A stretch of 64,000 nucleotides of DNA from Aureliella helgolandensis (GTDB taxonomy: Bacteria > Planctomycetota > Planctomycetia > Pirellulales > Pirellulaceae). Shown here piece by piece: positions 7,901 through 17,019 of this stretch; position 1 is the first letter of the stretch; each line of letters opens with the position of its first letter. The DNA is taken from assembly GCF_007752135.1 (NCBI RefSeq), contig NZ_CP036298.1, positions 8,114,501 through 8,178,500 on the forward strand, read 5' to 3'. The position numbers and the translations under genes were made by a program. The notes under the pieces are model-generated. The model saw only the letters and a program-made list of their open reading frames with translations, did not search any database and was not told the origin of the DNA.

Positions 7901-10483
7901 CTACTTCTGCAGGAAAGGGTCGCTAGATACGATCGCGTGAATCAGACTTCGCAGCGTGTAGTGGTGATCGGCCATGTGACTGACCAATGCATCGATCCGC
8001 GAACGGTCCGAGACTTCCACCGACCTGCCCGTCGCGTAGGTAAACATTTTCTCGGCCAGTCCCTGGGCAAACCGCTCCTCCTGCTTCAGGAGCAGTTGCT
8101 TGAACTCCGCCCAAGTCTCAAATGCCTCCCCATTCGGAAGCACGCCCGACGCATCGATCGTGGGACTATTGCTTCCGCGAAACCCCTCGCCGTCCTGCAC
8201 TGTTCGCCATTGCCCAATCACATTGAAATTTTCTAACGCGAGCCCATAACAATCAATTCGCCGGTGACAGGCCGCACAAGAGGCAAGCTGCTGGTGCTGG
8301 ATCAACCGCTCACGCACCGTCAGTTTTTCTCCTCGAATGTTTGGCTCAACTTCGCCCACATTGGGAGGCGGCGGATTCGGCGGATCGTTGAACAACACAT
8401 TTCGGACGTAGGCACCACGGCTGACCGGCTTGGTCCGTATCCCATCCGATCCAGCCATCGCCACCCCAGCCATCCCCAGCAGCCCTCCACGAGGCGATTC
8501 GCTACTTAACTGCACGCGGCGAAAGTGATCTCCCTCCACGCCTGCAATACCGTACAGTTCCGCCAACGGTTGATTCAACATGGTCCAATCGGAATCGATG
8601 AATGCAATTGCAGATTCATCCCGCTGCAACACCTCTTTGAAGAAGGCCAAGGGTTCGGCGACCATCGCTTCCCCCAGCTTCGGCGTGTAGTCGCGATAGA
8701 CGCGCTCACTCGGTGCAAAAGCCAAGATCGCATCGGTCTTCAGCCACTGCCGTCCAAAACCTTCGACCAACCCATCTACCTTGGGGTCGGCAAGCATCCG
8801 ATCCACCTGCCGAACCAACTCACCGGAATCCCTCAACCGCCCCGCGCGGGCAAGATCGAACAATTCGTCATCGGGCATAGAAGACCATAGAAAATAGCTC
8901 AACCGTGTGGCCAACCCCCAGTCAGAAATCGCTTGCAAACTGTCGCGTTCCGAATTGGGCAAAGAGCTCGCCTCTGATTCGATCAGATAGAGAAATTTTG
9001 GCGAACACAGGACCGTCGCAAGGCCGTTGCGAACCGCTTGATTGAACGGCTCACCATCGGCAATCTCGGCTTTCACCCCTTCGGTAATGGACTCGACCTC
9101 TTCAGGCGACACCGGACGGCGAAAGGCGCGTCGCATCAAACGCTCAAAAATCGCGTCTACATACTCAGCATTCAAGACGGCCCCCTCCCCTCGAAACAAG
9201 AGAGCCTGATGGCTCTTGGGAGGCCACTGCTCATACAACGGACCTTCGCATTCGATCCAATCGACATACAGTTTTGGAAACTGACTTGTATCCGCAGATT
9301 CAGGTGTCGGTTTCGCCCGCGTCAGTGCTTCGAGCTGTTGGCGCGATTGCAGACGCAGCGCCGCCTCAAAGTCGTCTCGCTCCGCTGCCTCCCTCTGAGC
9401 TTGAAATAACTTTGCTCCTACGGGACTCGATTGTTGAAACGCAGAGCCGTTCACGATCGAAACCGAATACTCTCCGCACTTCGGGTCGCGCGCTGTCAAC
9501 AACTCATACACTTGAGGCTCATCGGTGACATCCGATTCAATCAAGAGTTGCCGGTCCTGCTGCGGGTGCTGTTGACGCACCTGCATGCGTACCGGCTTTC
9601 CATCGGCACCGCGCGTCCCCCAGACGCGAACGCGAATCCGATAAAAACCGGCAACAGGAATCTCTTTCTTAGTGTCACCGTACTTCATCTCCCCAAACGA
9701 GCGAGTTGAGTGGTCCATCAGCAGGATGTCGTGCTCGCGACACTCAATGCCTGGATTCGCACATAGATAATCGATCGCCCTGTTGGCGGCGGTGTCCTCG
9801 AGCTCAAACCGTATTGTTTGCGTTGGGAACTCTGGTGGACCATCAACCACTGCCTGCTCAGCAAGCCGGGTCGCCAACTCAAAATAGTTTTCCAACAGCG
9901 ATGGATCGACCATCAGTCCGGTGGAGACCTTGTCGAATCCGTCAACGGTTCCATCAGGGGGCAATAAATCCTGTGGACTCTCACCCGGTAAAAAGCGGAT
10001 ACTCAGCAAATCCCGAATCGTATTGGCGTACTCCGTGCGGTTCATCCTCCGCAATAGAGAACGTCCCCCCGAACCAACTCGGCGACGCTCTTCGGATCTC
10101 ACCCCGGCTGCAATCCAATCGGCAACTTCCCCAAGCTGCTCGAGCTCCGGTGGCGGCTCTTCGGGGGGTGGCATCTGCCCAAGGTTGATCTGATCCATCA
10201 CCTCCGCCCATCTCGCTGCCGACTCGGGGACAGAAAAATCGGGTTGCAATTGGTCCAAACGCAGACTAGCGTTCGCCTCCCCCTCTCCGTGGCAAGCGAT
10301 GCAATGCTGGCGTAAAAAGGGCACAACGGAGTTCGTGTAGGTCGAAGCGTCATGCGCGACCGGCTTCCCCCCTGGATCTGCAGCATGCATGGGTGACAGT
10401 AGCGAAATCCACGCCAGAATCAGGGCTAGACTCCCATGTCCCCTGAGCTGACTTCTCCCATCGTTCCGAATTTTGGTGCTCAT
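7901..10483 (-). CDS. Planctomycete cytochrome of the DUF1587/1592/1588/1585 type
   Basis: About 860 residues from the first ATG at 10483; an upstream TTG at 10525 is also open. A signal segment (LALILAWISLLSPMHAAD) is followed by a heme-c motif CIACH near residue 61. The family domains come in order: DUF1587 (RRMNRTEYANTIRDLLSI), a DUF1595-like part, DUF1592 (SDWGLATRLSYFLWSSMPDDELFDLA), DUF1588 (PVSRGAYVRNVLFNDPPNPPPP) with a second heme motif CAACHRRID near 736, and DUF1585 (FAEKMFTYATGRSVEVSDRS region). Two covalent hemes are thus expected outside the cytoplasm. These proteins are widespread in planctomycetes and may feed electrons from an uncharacterised oxidation. It leads the three-gene set with DUF1552 and the FGE-fold protein. 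Confidence 0.9.
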   Translation of the reverse strand: MSTKIRNDGRSQLRGHGSLALILAWISLLSPMHAADPGGKPVAHDASTYTNSVVPFLRQHCIACHGEGEANASLRLDQLQPDFSVPESAARWAEVMDQINLGQMPPPEEPPPELEQLGEVADWIAAGVRSEERRRVGSGGRSLLRRMNRTEYANTIRDLLSIRFLPGESPQDLLPPDGTVDGFDKVSTGLMVDPSLLENYFELATRLAEQAVVDGPPEFPTQTIRFELEDTAANRAIDYLCANPGIECREHDILLMDHSTRSFGEMKYGDTKKEIPVAGFYRIRVRVWGTRGADGKPVRMQVRQQHPQQDRQLLIESDVTDEPQVYELLTARDPKCGEYSVSIVNGSAFQQSSPVGAKLFQAQREAAERDDFEAALRLQSRQQLEALTRAKPTPESADTSQFPKLYVDWIECEGPLYEQWPPKSHQALLFRGEGAVLNAEYVDAIFERLMRRAFRRPVSPEEVESITEGVKAEIADGEPFNQAVRNGLATVLCSPKFLYLIESEASSLPNSERDSLQAISDWGLATRLSYFLWSSMPDDELFDLARAGRLRDSGELVRQVDRMLADPKVDGLVEGFGRQWLKTDAILAFAPSERVYRDYTPKLGEAMVAEPLAFFKEVLQRDESAIAFIDSDWTMLNQPLAELYGIAGVEGDHFRRVQLSSESPRGGLLGMAGVAMAGSDGIRTKPVSRGAYVRNVLFNDPPNPPPPNVGEVEPNIRGEKLTVRERLIQHQQLASCAACHRRIDCYGLALENFNVIGQWRTVQDGEGFRGSNSPTIDASGVLPNGEAFETWAEFKQLLLKQEERFAQGLAEKMFTYATGRSVEVSDRSRIDALVSHMADHHYTLRSLIHAIVSSDPFLQK

Positions 10484-11058
10484 CCTGCAACTATTCTTAT
10501 CGCTTATTGCCGTCTGGTCCTGCAAATACTGCCCTCTGCGTCTCTCTAGGATACTCCACTTGCGGGCCGGTTGTTGAACCCAGAATGCGAATCAGTCTCC
10601 TCGCCCCCCTCCGCCAAACCGGCCGAGCTCGCAAGTACGTCAGCAAGCTGCGCGAAGGGAGGGACAGAGCACCCCTTTGGTGTGCAATGCCTGCATTGTC
10701 AGGCCCATCCCTCGGAACATAGTGGTCTGCCCCCAGCGGGCCCGCTCCAGCTCGGCCCCTCAGCGAAAGAAACTTATTTATCCATCAAAGGTTGGCTCGC
10801 GAATGACGCGAACCGTAGCGCCGAGCCACCACGACTCGCCCCCACCTTCACTCGACCTAATTCACCTCAGTAGCGAGCAAACTGCTCGCTGCAATACGCT
10901 CACGATCTATCCACCACAGCCACCGGGCAATGGCCCATCCCGCCCGCAAGGGCAACCGATCGTGGTAAGATCGACCTGTTCAACCATGCGCATGCGCGAC
11001 TGCATGCGATAGCTCGCTAGCGTTGCTAAATGTACCCACCTTGAGAGAGTAAATCCCC
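10484..11058. other. Divergent intergenic region between the cytochrome set and the sulfatase
   Basis: About 575 bases with no supported gene. It separates divergent genes, so promoters of both should be here. A small perfect hairpin, AGCGAGCA/TGCTCGCT with a 3-base loop, lies at 10872-10890 without a T-tract. Confidence 0.5.
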
Positions 11059-12489
11059 ATGCTTCGATCCCCCTCCACCGCACAGCACACTGGTAGCCAA
11101 CGTTTCAGCGTCCTCAGCTGCAACCCAGCACGCCTGCTCGCGATCCTAGTAGGTGCTTGCGTCCAGCTCGTTGGCGGGCAACCACTGATCGCCCAGACCG
11201 ACAGTCGCCCCGATATCGTCTTGATCGTGGCCGACGATTTGGGCTGGGGAGACCTAGGCTGCTTCGGTGCCGAGGATCTAGAGACCCCATCCTTGGACGG
11301 TCTGGCTGCGCGCGGCCAACGCTGGACGAATTTCTACGCCAACTGCACCGTTTGCTCCCCCACGCGAGCTTCCATCATGACGGGCTGCTATCCAGATCGC
11401 GCAGGTGTACCTGGGGTGATTCGCACCCATGCCAGCAACAGCTGGGGCAAGCTGGCCAACCTCCCCACACTCCCCGAAGTCCTATCCAAGGCGGGCTACC
11501 AGACGGCCTGCGTCGGTAAATGGCATCTTGGCCTCTCCCCCGAAGATCATCCCCAATCTCGCGGCTTCGATTCGTTTCATGGTTTCCTAGGCGACATGAT
11601 GGACGATTACTACACCCACCGTCGCCACGATATCGCCTACATGCGTAAAAACCGTACGCCCATCAATCCCGCCGGACACGCCACCAGCCTTTTTGCTGGC
11701 TGGGCGAACCAAGCCATCGACCGCATGGCAGACCAAGACCAACCCTACTTTCTCTACTTGGCATTCAACGCACCTCACACTCCCATCCAGCCGCCGGCCT
11801 CCGCGCTGGCCCGCGTCCAACAGCGTGCTCCGGAAATGCCTGAAACTCGCGCCAAATTGGTGGCCTTAATCGAAGACCTCGATGCTGCCATTGGTCGTGT
11901 CCTATCCAATATCGAAAACCGAGGACGTGACACGCTCATTGTATTCGTGAGCGACAACGGAGGCCAAAGAAATGTCGGTGCCAACAACGGTCCTCTGCGA
12001 GACGGCAAGGGATCTAAGTATGAAGGAGGTTTGCGTGTTCCGGCCATCGCCTGCTGGGACGGTCAGATTCCGGCCGGTTCCGAAACCCAAGCAATGGGCG
12101 TTACCATGGATATCCTCCCCACTCTGTGCGAAATTGCCGGTTCGCAAGCCCCAACCGGAATCGACGGACAATCCTTGACCCAATGGGCACAACATCCCAA
12201 CGCCCCCCAAGACCCGAGAGAGGTCTACTTTGTCCGACGCGAAGGAGGCAATGCCTATTCCGGTTTAACGATCGAAGCCTTACGCCAAGGGGATTGGAAG
12301 CTGGTCCATAACTTCCCGACCTCTCCCTTTGAATTGTTCAATTTGGCGACCGACCCAACGGAGTCACAAGATCTGTCCAGGAAGCAACCCGCCAAACTGC
12401 GCAGTCTGCAGAGCGCTCTGCGATTGCACATCCAACGTGGCGGGCAAGTCCCCTGGCAACCGATCCCCCAGAAACCTACCGCTCAATAG
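11059..12489 (+). CDS. Cys-type sulfatase, exported
   Basis: A 476-residue protein with a signal sequence (LLAILVGACVQLVGGQPLIAQ) and a type I sulfatase domain. The metal-site Asp pair lies in IVADDLGWGDLG near residue 58, and the formylglycine signature CSPTRASIMTG has its Cys near residue 99. GKWHLG and SDNGGQRN also match the family. The catalytic Cys must be converted to formylglycine by an FGE encoded elsewhere; the nearby FGE-fold protein lacks the needed cysteines. It hydrolyses sulfate esters, most likely of algal polysaccharides in a marine habitat (inferred). GAGAG about 10 bases upstream supports the start. It is transcribed alone and away from the cytochrome set. Confidence 0.93.
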   Translation: MLRSPSTAQHTGSQRFSVLSCNPARLLAILVGACVQLVGGQPLIAQTDSRPDIVLIVADDLGWGDLGCFGAEDLETPSLDGLAARGQRWTNFYANCTVCSPTRASIMTGCYPDRAGVPGVIRTHASNSWGKLANLPTLPEVLSKAGYQTACVGKWHLGLSPEDHPQSRGFDSFHGFLGDMMDDYYTHRRHDIAYMRKNRTPINPAGHATSLFAGWANQAIDRMADQDQPYFLYLAFNAPHTPIQPPASALARVQQRAPEMPETRAKLVALIEDLDAAIGRVLSNIENRGRDTLIVFVSDNGGQRNVGANNGPLRDGKGSKYEGGLRVPAIACWDGQIPAGSETQAMGVTMDILPTLCEIAGSQAPTGIDGQSLTQWAQHPNAPQDPREVYFVRREGGNAYSGLTIEALRQGDWKLVHNFPTSPFELFNLATDPTESQDLSRKQPAKLRSLQSALRLHIQRGGQVPWQPIPQKPTAQ

Positions 12490-12533
12490 CAGCGCATCAA
12501 GCCAGTCGCAGGTGCGTTTTACCAAGAGAAACT

Positions 12534-12654
12534 GCAACCCGCTGCGTCAGCAAGGAGAGTCGACTGACAAGCGGTCAAGCATGCGGGGAACTACCCGGGG
12601 TCTTACCTCCAACTGCTGAACCAACCACTCATCCTCGCTTACGCGTCGGGTTGC
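12534..12654. repeat. 121-bp repeat 'B', copy 1, with terminal inverted repeats
   Basis: The ends are imperfect inverted repeats: left GCAACCCGCTGCGTCAGCAA, right (read in reverse) GCAACCCGACGCGTAAGCGA. The centre (AGTCGACTG...CTACCCGGGGTCTTACC) is almost identical to the interrupted second copy about 50 bases downstream. It contains no gene. It behaves like a miniature non-autonomous element or a palindromic intergenic repeat. Confidence 0.8.
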
Positions 12655-12713
12655 GTTTTTACGATCAACAACCACCCCATGCACCAGCATACCCCCCCTC
12701 ATTGCAACCCGCT

Positions 12714-14245
12714 TAGGCTGTGAATTTTTAGCCAAGTGGTTTGCAAATTAATTTTAGGCGCTACAACTATAGCATGAATACTCAAAAACCATCGCAGCTT
12801 GCTCGTGTTTCCCGCCCCCATCGTATTCAAGTGGAAATGCACATGCTTTCACTTGAAGATATGCTTCCGCGCGACCATCGTGCTCGCATTGTCTGGTCGT
12901 TTGTCAAAACGTTGGACCTAGAACCTCTGTATGAAAAGATCGTTGTCACCAAGAGCACCGTTGGCCGCAATAGTATTGCGCCGGAGATACTGGTTTCACT
13001 GTGGCTTCTGGCAACCTTGGATGGCATCGGCACAGCCCGAGAACTTGGTCGCCGATGCGAGACGGACATAGCCTATTTATGGACGCTCGGAAATGTCACG
13101 GTCAATTATCACACGTTGAGCGACTTTCGAGTGGAGAACGGAGCATTCTTGGAGAAGACGCTCGTTGACACGGTTGCCTCGTTGGTCGCCCAAGGTCTGG
13201 TGCCCCTGGAGACCATTGCCCAAGACGGAATGCGCGTTCGGGCTAGTGCAGGCAGTAGTTCGTTTCGCCGCAAGCCGACGCTTGAGTCATTGCAGCAGCA
13301 GGCTCAGGCTCACGTAGATAGATTGAAGAAAGAATCCGAGAACGAATCCGATCGTTCCGATGGAGACGCACGTCGCCAAGCGGCAGTCGAACGAGCATCG
13401 CGTGAGCGTCAAGAGCGATTAGATGAGGCTTTGCGACAGTTTGAGGAGCTTAGTAAGCAGCGCGAGTCTCGGAGAAAAGGTGACGGCGAAAAGACTCGCG
13501 TGAGCACTACGGACCCTGACGCCCGTAATATGAAGATGGCCAATGGTGGCTTCGATCCGGCCTTCAACGTCCAGTTCGCAACCGATGCTGACTCGCGAGT
13601 AATAGTCGCTGTCGATGTTATCAACTCGGGAACTGACAGTGGCCAAATGGCACCAATGCACGAGAAAGTGTGCTCAACTTACGACAAGACACCCAAGACG
13701 CAATTGGTCGATTCCGCTTACGCAACCAAGGGCGATGTTAAGACCGTGGAGTCTAAAGGGACCGAAGTCGTCTCCACGATCCCCCGTGGATCGGTATTGG
13801 AAAGCAAAGGCAAAGATCCTCACGCGCAGCAACCTGGCGAAAGCGACGAATACACAGCGTTTCGCGCGAGAATGGCCAAAGAGGAATACAAAGAGCTTTA
13901 CAAGACGCGCCCGTCGGTTGCCGAATTTCCCAATGCGGACTGCCGCAATCGGAACCTTCGGCAATTCAAAGTTCGAGGACTGGTGAAGGTCAAAGCGGTA
14001 GCGCTATGGCATGCCGTGGCCTTTAACTTCACACGCATGGTAAACCTGGGGGCCTTGGCAAGCTAAGCAGTTGCAAGGCAACCGCTTGGTTGAGAAATAA
14101 CACAACTCGAAGAGATGAGCATGATGGACACGAGCTAACTTGCTGGCCAACAATCCGACCAAGTAAGACTTTCAGCCGCCAATTCGAAAAAATTTCGTGG
14201 TTGGAATACCAAAAGAGTCCGTTGGTGAAAAAACTTCACAGCCTA
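12714..14245 (+). mobile_element. IS1182-like insertion sequence (1532 bp)
   Basis: The ends are TAGGCTGTGAA (12714-12724) and TTCACAGCCTA (14235-14245), an 11-bp perfect inverted repeat that stays T-rich further in. Both ends are flanked by GCT (12711-12713 and 14246-14248), a 3-bp target duplication inside repeat B. It holds one intact transposase gene. No other full copy is in this window, but the 117-bp miniature elements have related ends. Confidence 0.85.
12774..14066 (+). CDS. IS1182-family (DDE) transposase
   Basis: About 430 residues from the ATG at 12774. An in-frame upstream start adds 11 residues that overlap the IS end. The N-terminal DUF772-type region includes MLPRDHRARIVWSF and PEILVSLWLLATLDGIGTARELG. 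It is followed by a charged coiled-coil insert (residues about 190-245: QAQAHVDRLKKE...RERQERLDEALRQF), typical of IS1182. Candidate catalytic acids are Asp in IAQDGMRVRASAG, Asp in LVDSAYATKGD and Glu in SVAEFPNADCRNR. It would cut and join the element's ends. No frameshift or internal stop is visible, so the element may still be active. Confidence 0.9.
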   Translation: MNTQKPSQLARVSRPHRIQVEMHMLSLEDMLPRDHRARIVWSFVKTLDLEPLYEKIVVTKSTVGRNSIAPEILVSLWLLATLDGIGTARELGRRCETDIAYLWTLGNVTVNYHTLSDFRVENGAFLEKTLVDTVASLVAQGLVPLETIAQDGMRVRASAGSSSFRRKPTLESLQQQAQAHVDRLKKESENESDRSDGDARRQAAVERASRERQERLDEALRQFEELSKQRESRRKGDGEKTRVSTTDPDARNMKMANGGFDPAFNVQFATDADSRVIVAVDVINSGTDSGQMAPMHEKVCSTYDKTPKTQLVDSAYATKGDVKTVESKGTEVVSTIPRGSVLESKGKDPHAQQPGESDEYTAFRARMAKEEYKELYKTRPSVAEFPNADCRNRNLRQFKVRGLVKVKAVALWHAVAFNFTRMVNLGALAS

Positions 14246-14344
14246 GCTGCGTCAGCAAGGAGAGTCGACTGGCAAGCGACCAAGCATGCGAGGAACTACC
14301 CGGGGTCTTACCTCCAACTGCTGAATTAGCCACTCATCCGCTTA

Positions 14345-14461
14345 CCGGGCTGTTGATTTAATAGCAATTTGAGTTTTAATGCGGATATAGCATCCCTAAT
14401 TGTCTGGTAGCGGAGGTTACCTTTCCTTGCTCACGCGGCGGGTTAATATTTCAACAGCCAG
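14345..14461. mobile_element. 117-bp miniature element 'A', copy 1 (reverse orientation)
   Basis: It starts CCGGGCTGTTGATTTAATAG and ends TTTCAACAGCCAG, flanked on both sides by TTA (14342-14344 and 14462-14464). It has four sister copies in this window with the same length and the same inverted ends. It is non-coding, which fits a MITE. It lies inside the second copy of repeat B, 300 bases ahead of jetA. Confidence 0.88.
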
Positions 14462-14478
14462 TTACGCGTCGGGTTACG

Positions 14479-14765
14479 ATGTTTACATTCGACCGTACTG
14501 CGGATTGCGTTAGGGGCTTGAGACAGGAGGGGCTCAGTGCAGCACCACTGCGGCAACCTTACGACCGCATCTACGGGAAAAACCGCTGATCAAACGAAGA
14601 GACAGCCCCCTCCTCAGGGAACAGCGGTAATTATTCGACCACTAAACGCACTTTTGAGACCTTTATCTTGATTCGTGGACCAAACGTGTCAACATGGAGT
14701 GTTAGCGTTCAAACGGCCCCTCGCCCTCCGCTATCAACAGCCTCCGATTTGGTGCTTAACACCGT
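14479..14765. other. Leader region of the Wadjet operon
   Basis: About 290 bases between the mobile-element nest and jetA. It contains a long-range inverted repeat (AGGAGGGGCT near 14525 and AGCCCCCTCCT near 14604). A short dyad, GGTG-CTTAA-CACC, lies just before the jetA ATG. No convincing sigma-70 promoter was found. Regulation is unresolved. Confidence 0.4.
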
Positions 14766-16277
14766 ATGTCCTCAACTCACTTCATGACCACCATGCACCG
14801 AGACGCACTGCGGACGTTCTTCGATGCATCCCCGACTGCGCGCCTGCTGCGCTCAGACCTGGCTCCCCTGGTAATTGACTTTCTCAATCGCACTTTCAAG
14901 GCGGGCGAATCCATTTCGATCGGCCAGACCGAACTGCGAGTCATGCTAGCCACCTACCAAGAAGAGCTGCACGAGATTGAGCCCGAGGTAATGCGAGGCC
15001 CGCCGCAGCGCTATGCTACCCAGTGGGCCGAAAACGGCTGGCTCAGTCGTTTTCTGGAAGCCAGTTCGATTGAACCGCAGTATCAACTCACCCGTTATGC
15101 CGAAGAGGCAATTCGCTTTGTCGATTCGACACTCTCCAAAGGCAATAGCTTGGTGGGTACCGAGAGCCGCCTACGGCTGGTCATTGAGACGCTGGAGGAC
15201 ATCGTCCGCGGCGCCTCTGCCGATCCCAACCGCCGGCTGGAGTATCTGAAACTCCAACGCGTTGCGATCGATGAAGAGATTGCCGCAATCGAGGCGGGAA
15301 AATCGGTACAAGTCTACCGTCCCTCTCAGATACGCGAGCGTTTTCAAACGGCCATCGATCTCCTTAAAGCCTTGCAGAGTGACTTTCGAGCTGTGGAAGA
15401 GCGTTTTCAGTCGATTACCCGTGACGTGCAGCAACAGCAATCCACCGGCGATAAGACGCGGGGGGGAATTCTTGGTTTTGCCCTCGACTCCGAAGATCTA
15501 CTCAAACAGCAGGATGAGGGAATCAGCTTCTTTGCCTTCGTCGCTTTCCTCTTTTCTCCAACCCAGCAAGCCGCCTTGCGGAAAAACATCGAAGAGGTGC
15601 AGCAGCTGTCGGCACTGGCAGAGGAGCACGAATCATTGCAGCACGTCCGCCGCATGATACCTGCCCTGTTGGCCGAAGCTGACAAAGTCATGAAAACCAC
15701 CGCGAGGCTCTCGGGCACCCTGCGCCGCCTGCTCGACGCTCAAGCCGCCGCACATCGCGTGCGCCTCGCGAACGTACTGCGCGATATCAAACAGGCCGCT
15801 TTAGAATTGCGTGGCCAACCGCCAGCCGACGGCGTTCTATCCCTCTCAGCCGATGCGGGAATTGCTTCCCCGCTTGCCCGAACCTTTTGGAAACCCCGCG
15901 CCACCTTCGACCCACAGACCCCCGAGGAGCACGTCGTCGACCTGTCGGCGCTGCGCGACGCTGCCAGCGCGCTTGCTCGGCTAACTCGCCTCGACTTCCG
16001 TCGCTTGCGTCGCACGATTCGCGATGCGACCTACCAAGGCAACTCCGTTCGCTTGGCCACGCTGCTCGAATCCACCCCAGTCACCGGAGGTGTGGTGGAG
16101 CTGCTGGGCTATCTCCAAATTGCACATGATGACAAGCACGAAATCGATTCCACGCTGATCGATACCATCTGCATCCTAGAAACGCGTCACCGCGACCGAT
16201 CTCTCCGCGTTCGCGTTCCCCGCGTTACCTTCAACCCCAAAGCGGTTACCACTCGACCTGGCCGGAGGCCCAAGTGA
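14766..16277 (+). CDS. jetA: Wadjet JetA, DUF3375 kleisin-like subunit (MksF type)
   Basis: A 503-residue DUF3375 protein. It opens with HRDALRTFFDASPTARLLRSDLAPLVIDFLNRTFK, followed by SIGQTELRVMLATYQEEL and QYATQW-like and GWLSR-type motifs characteristic of the family. The long helical middle holds VYRPSQIRERFQTAIDLLKALQSDFRAVEERF, and the C-terminal winged-helix-like part ends in VRVPRVTFNPKA. In Wadjet (MksBEFG/EptABCD) this subunit bridges the SMC-like ATPase heads as the kleisin. The complex extrudes plasmid DNA loops and cleaves small circles. The stop codon overlaps the GTG of the next gene as GTGA, which indicates translational coupling. A second in-frame ATG follows 18 bases later. 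Context and length agree with a functional operon. Confidence 0.9.
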   Translation: MSSTHFMTTMHRDALRTFFDASPTARLLRSDLAPLVIDFLNRTFKAGESISIGQTELRVMLATYQEELHEIEPEVMRGPPQRYATQWAENGWLSRFLEASSIEPQYQLTRYAEEAIRFVDSTLSKGNSLVGTESRLRLVIETLEDIVRGASADPNRRLEYLKLQRVAIDEEIAAIEAGKSVQVYRPSQIRERFQTAIDLLKALQSDFRAVEERFQSITRDVQQQQSTGDKTRGGILGFALDSEDLLKQQDEGISFFAFVAFLFSPTQQAALRKNIEEVQQLSALAEEHESLQHVRRMIPALLAEADKVMKTTARLSGTLRRLLDAQAAAHRVRLANVLRDIKQAALELRGQPPADGVLSLSADAGIASPLARTFWKPRATFDPQTPEEHVVDLSALRDAASALARLTRLDFRRLRRTIRDATYQGNSVRLATLLESTPVTGGVVELLGYLQIAHDDKHEIDSTLIDTICILETRHRDRSLRVRVPRVTFNPKAVTTRPGRRPK

Positions 16278-16948
16278 ATCTTCCCAACAACTCATCGTCT
16301 GACACCGATTTCCTGCTCTCGGGCCGAGAGCAAGCGTACCCACCGCCGGTCGAGTGGAGCGGAGTTGCAGTCCGCCTCTTGCAAGGTGTGGTCTACCACG
16401 ATGACAGTCGAAATGTGTGGGAAACGTTGCTGGCCAACGTCTCTCCCTTGACCGAGTATTTTGGAAAACTCGGCTTACTGCTGGTGGTCGATGAAACCGA
16501 TGCGATGGCCTACCTACGGCAACCGGATGATGAGGAGGTTCCTACAGAATACGATCCCGTACCACGCCTGTTCCGTCGCACCCCCCTGACCTACGAAACG
16601 ACCCTGCTGTGTGTCTTGCTACGCGATGAATTGCGACAATTTGAAGAGGAGGATGTCCAGAACGAGCGGTGTGTGATTTCGCAGCTAGATTTATTGGCGG
16701 TGTGGCAAGCCTTCTTCCCTGAGCAAAACGATGCTGTCAAGCTAAATCGCACCCTAACTTCCGCACTTCGCAAGCTGGAAGACCTCAAATTCGTCCGACA
16801 GTTTGAGAAAGAGCCGCCCAGTTGGGAAGTCCGACGAATCATCAAAGCTCGCCTTCCGCTGGCCGATCTGGAACGCTTGCGACATAGCTTGGTCGCCGCT
16901 GCGCAGACCGCCGCTCAAACTGACACGGCGACCGAAGAAGACTCCTAA
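16274..16948 (+). CDS. jetB: Wadjet JetB, DUF4194 KITE-like subunit (MksE type)
   Basis: A 224-residue protein starting at GTG 16274, fixed by the 4-base GTGA overlap with jetA. It matches DUF4194: PVEWSGVAVRLLQGVVYHDD, the YFGKLGLLLVVDETDAMAYL strand, the PRLFRRTPLTYETTLLCVLLRDELRQFE helix, and the winged-helix tail RTLTSALRKLEDLKFVRQF. In Wadjet the JetB dimer binds the JetA kleisin near the ATPase. The last 20 residues are Ala/Thr/Glu-rich and look dispensable. It is followed after 71 bases by the SMC-like gene on the same strand. Confidence 0.9.
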   Translation: MNLPNNSSSDTDFLLSGREQAYPPPVEWSGVAVRLLQGVVYHDDSRNVWETLLANVSPLTEYFGKLGLLLVVDETDAMAYLRQPDDEEVPTEYDPVPRLFRRTPLTYETTLLCVLLRDELRQFEEEDVQNERCVISQLDLLAVWQAFFPEQNDAVKLNRTLTSALRKLEDLKFVRQFEKEPPSWEVRRIIKARLPLADLERLRHSLVAAAQTAAQTDTATEEDS

Positions 16949-17019
16949 AACGCCAACGGAAAATCACACCATCGCCCCCTCCTCTTCCCCTAAAGTGCTT
17001 TCAACCTCAAAGTCATCTC

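Larger units (their letters stand above)
12704..14478. repeat. 121-bp repeat 'B', copy 2, split by an IS and by a miniature element
   Basis: The pieces are 12704-12713 (GCAACCCGCT), 14249-14344, and 14465-14478 (CGCGTCGGGTTACG). Removing the IS at 12714-14245 with its GCT duplication and the 117-bp element at 14345-14461 with its TTA duplication restores a 120-bp sequence. That sequence lines up end to end with copy 1 at 12534-12654. Two independent insertions into one repeat are therefore directly visible. Confidence 0.8.
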
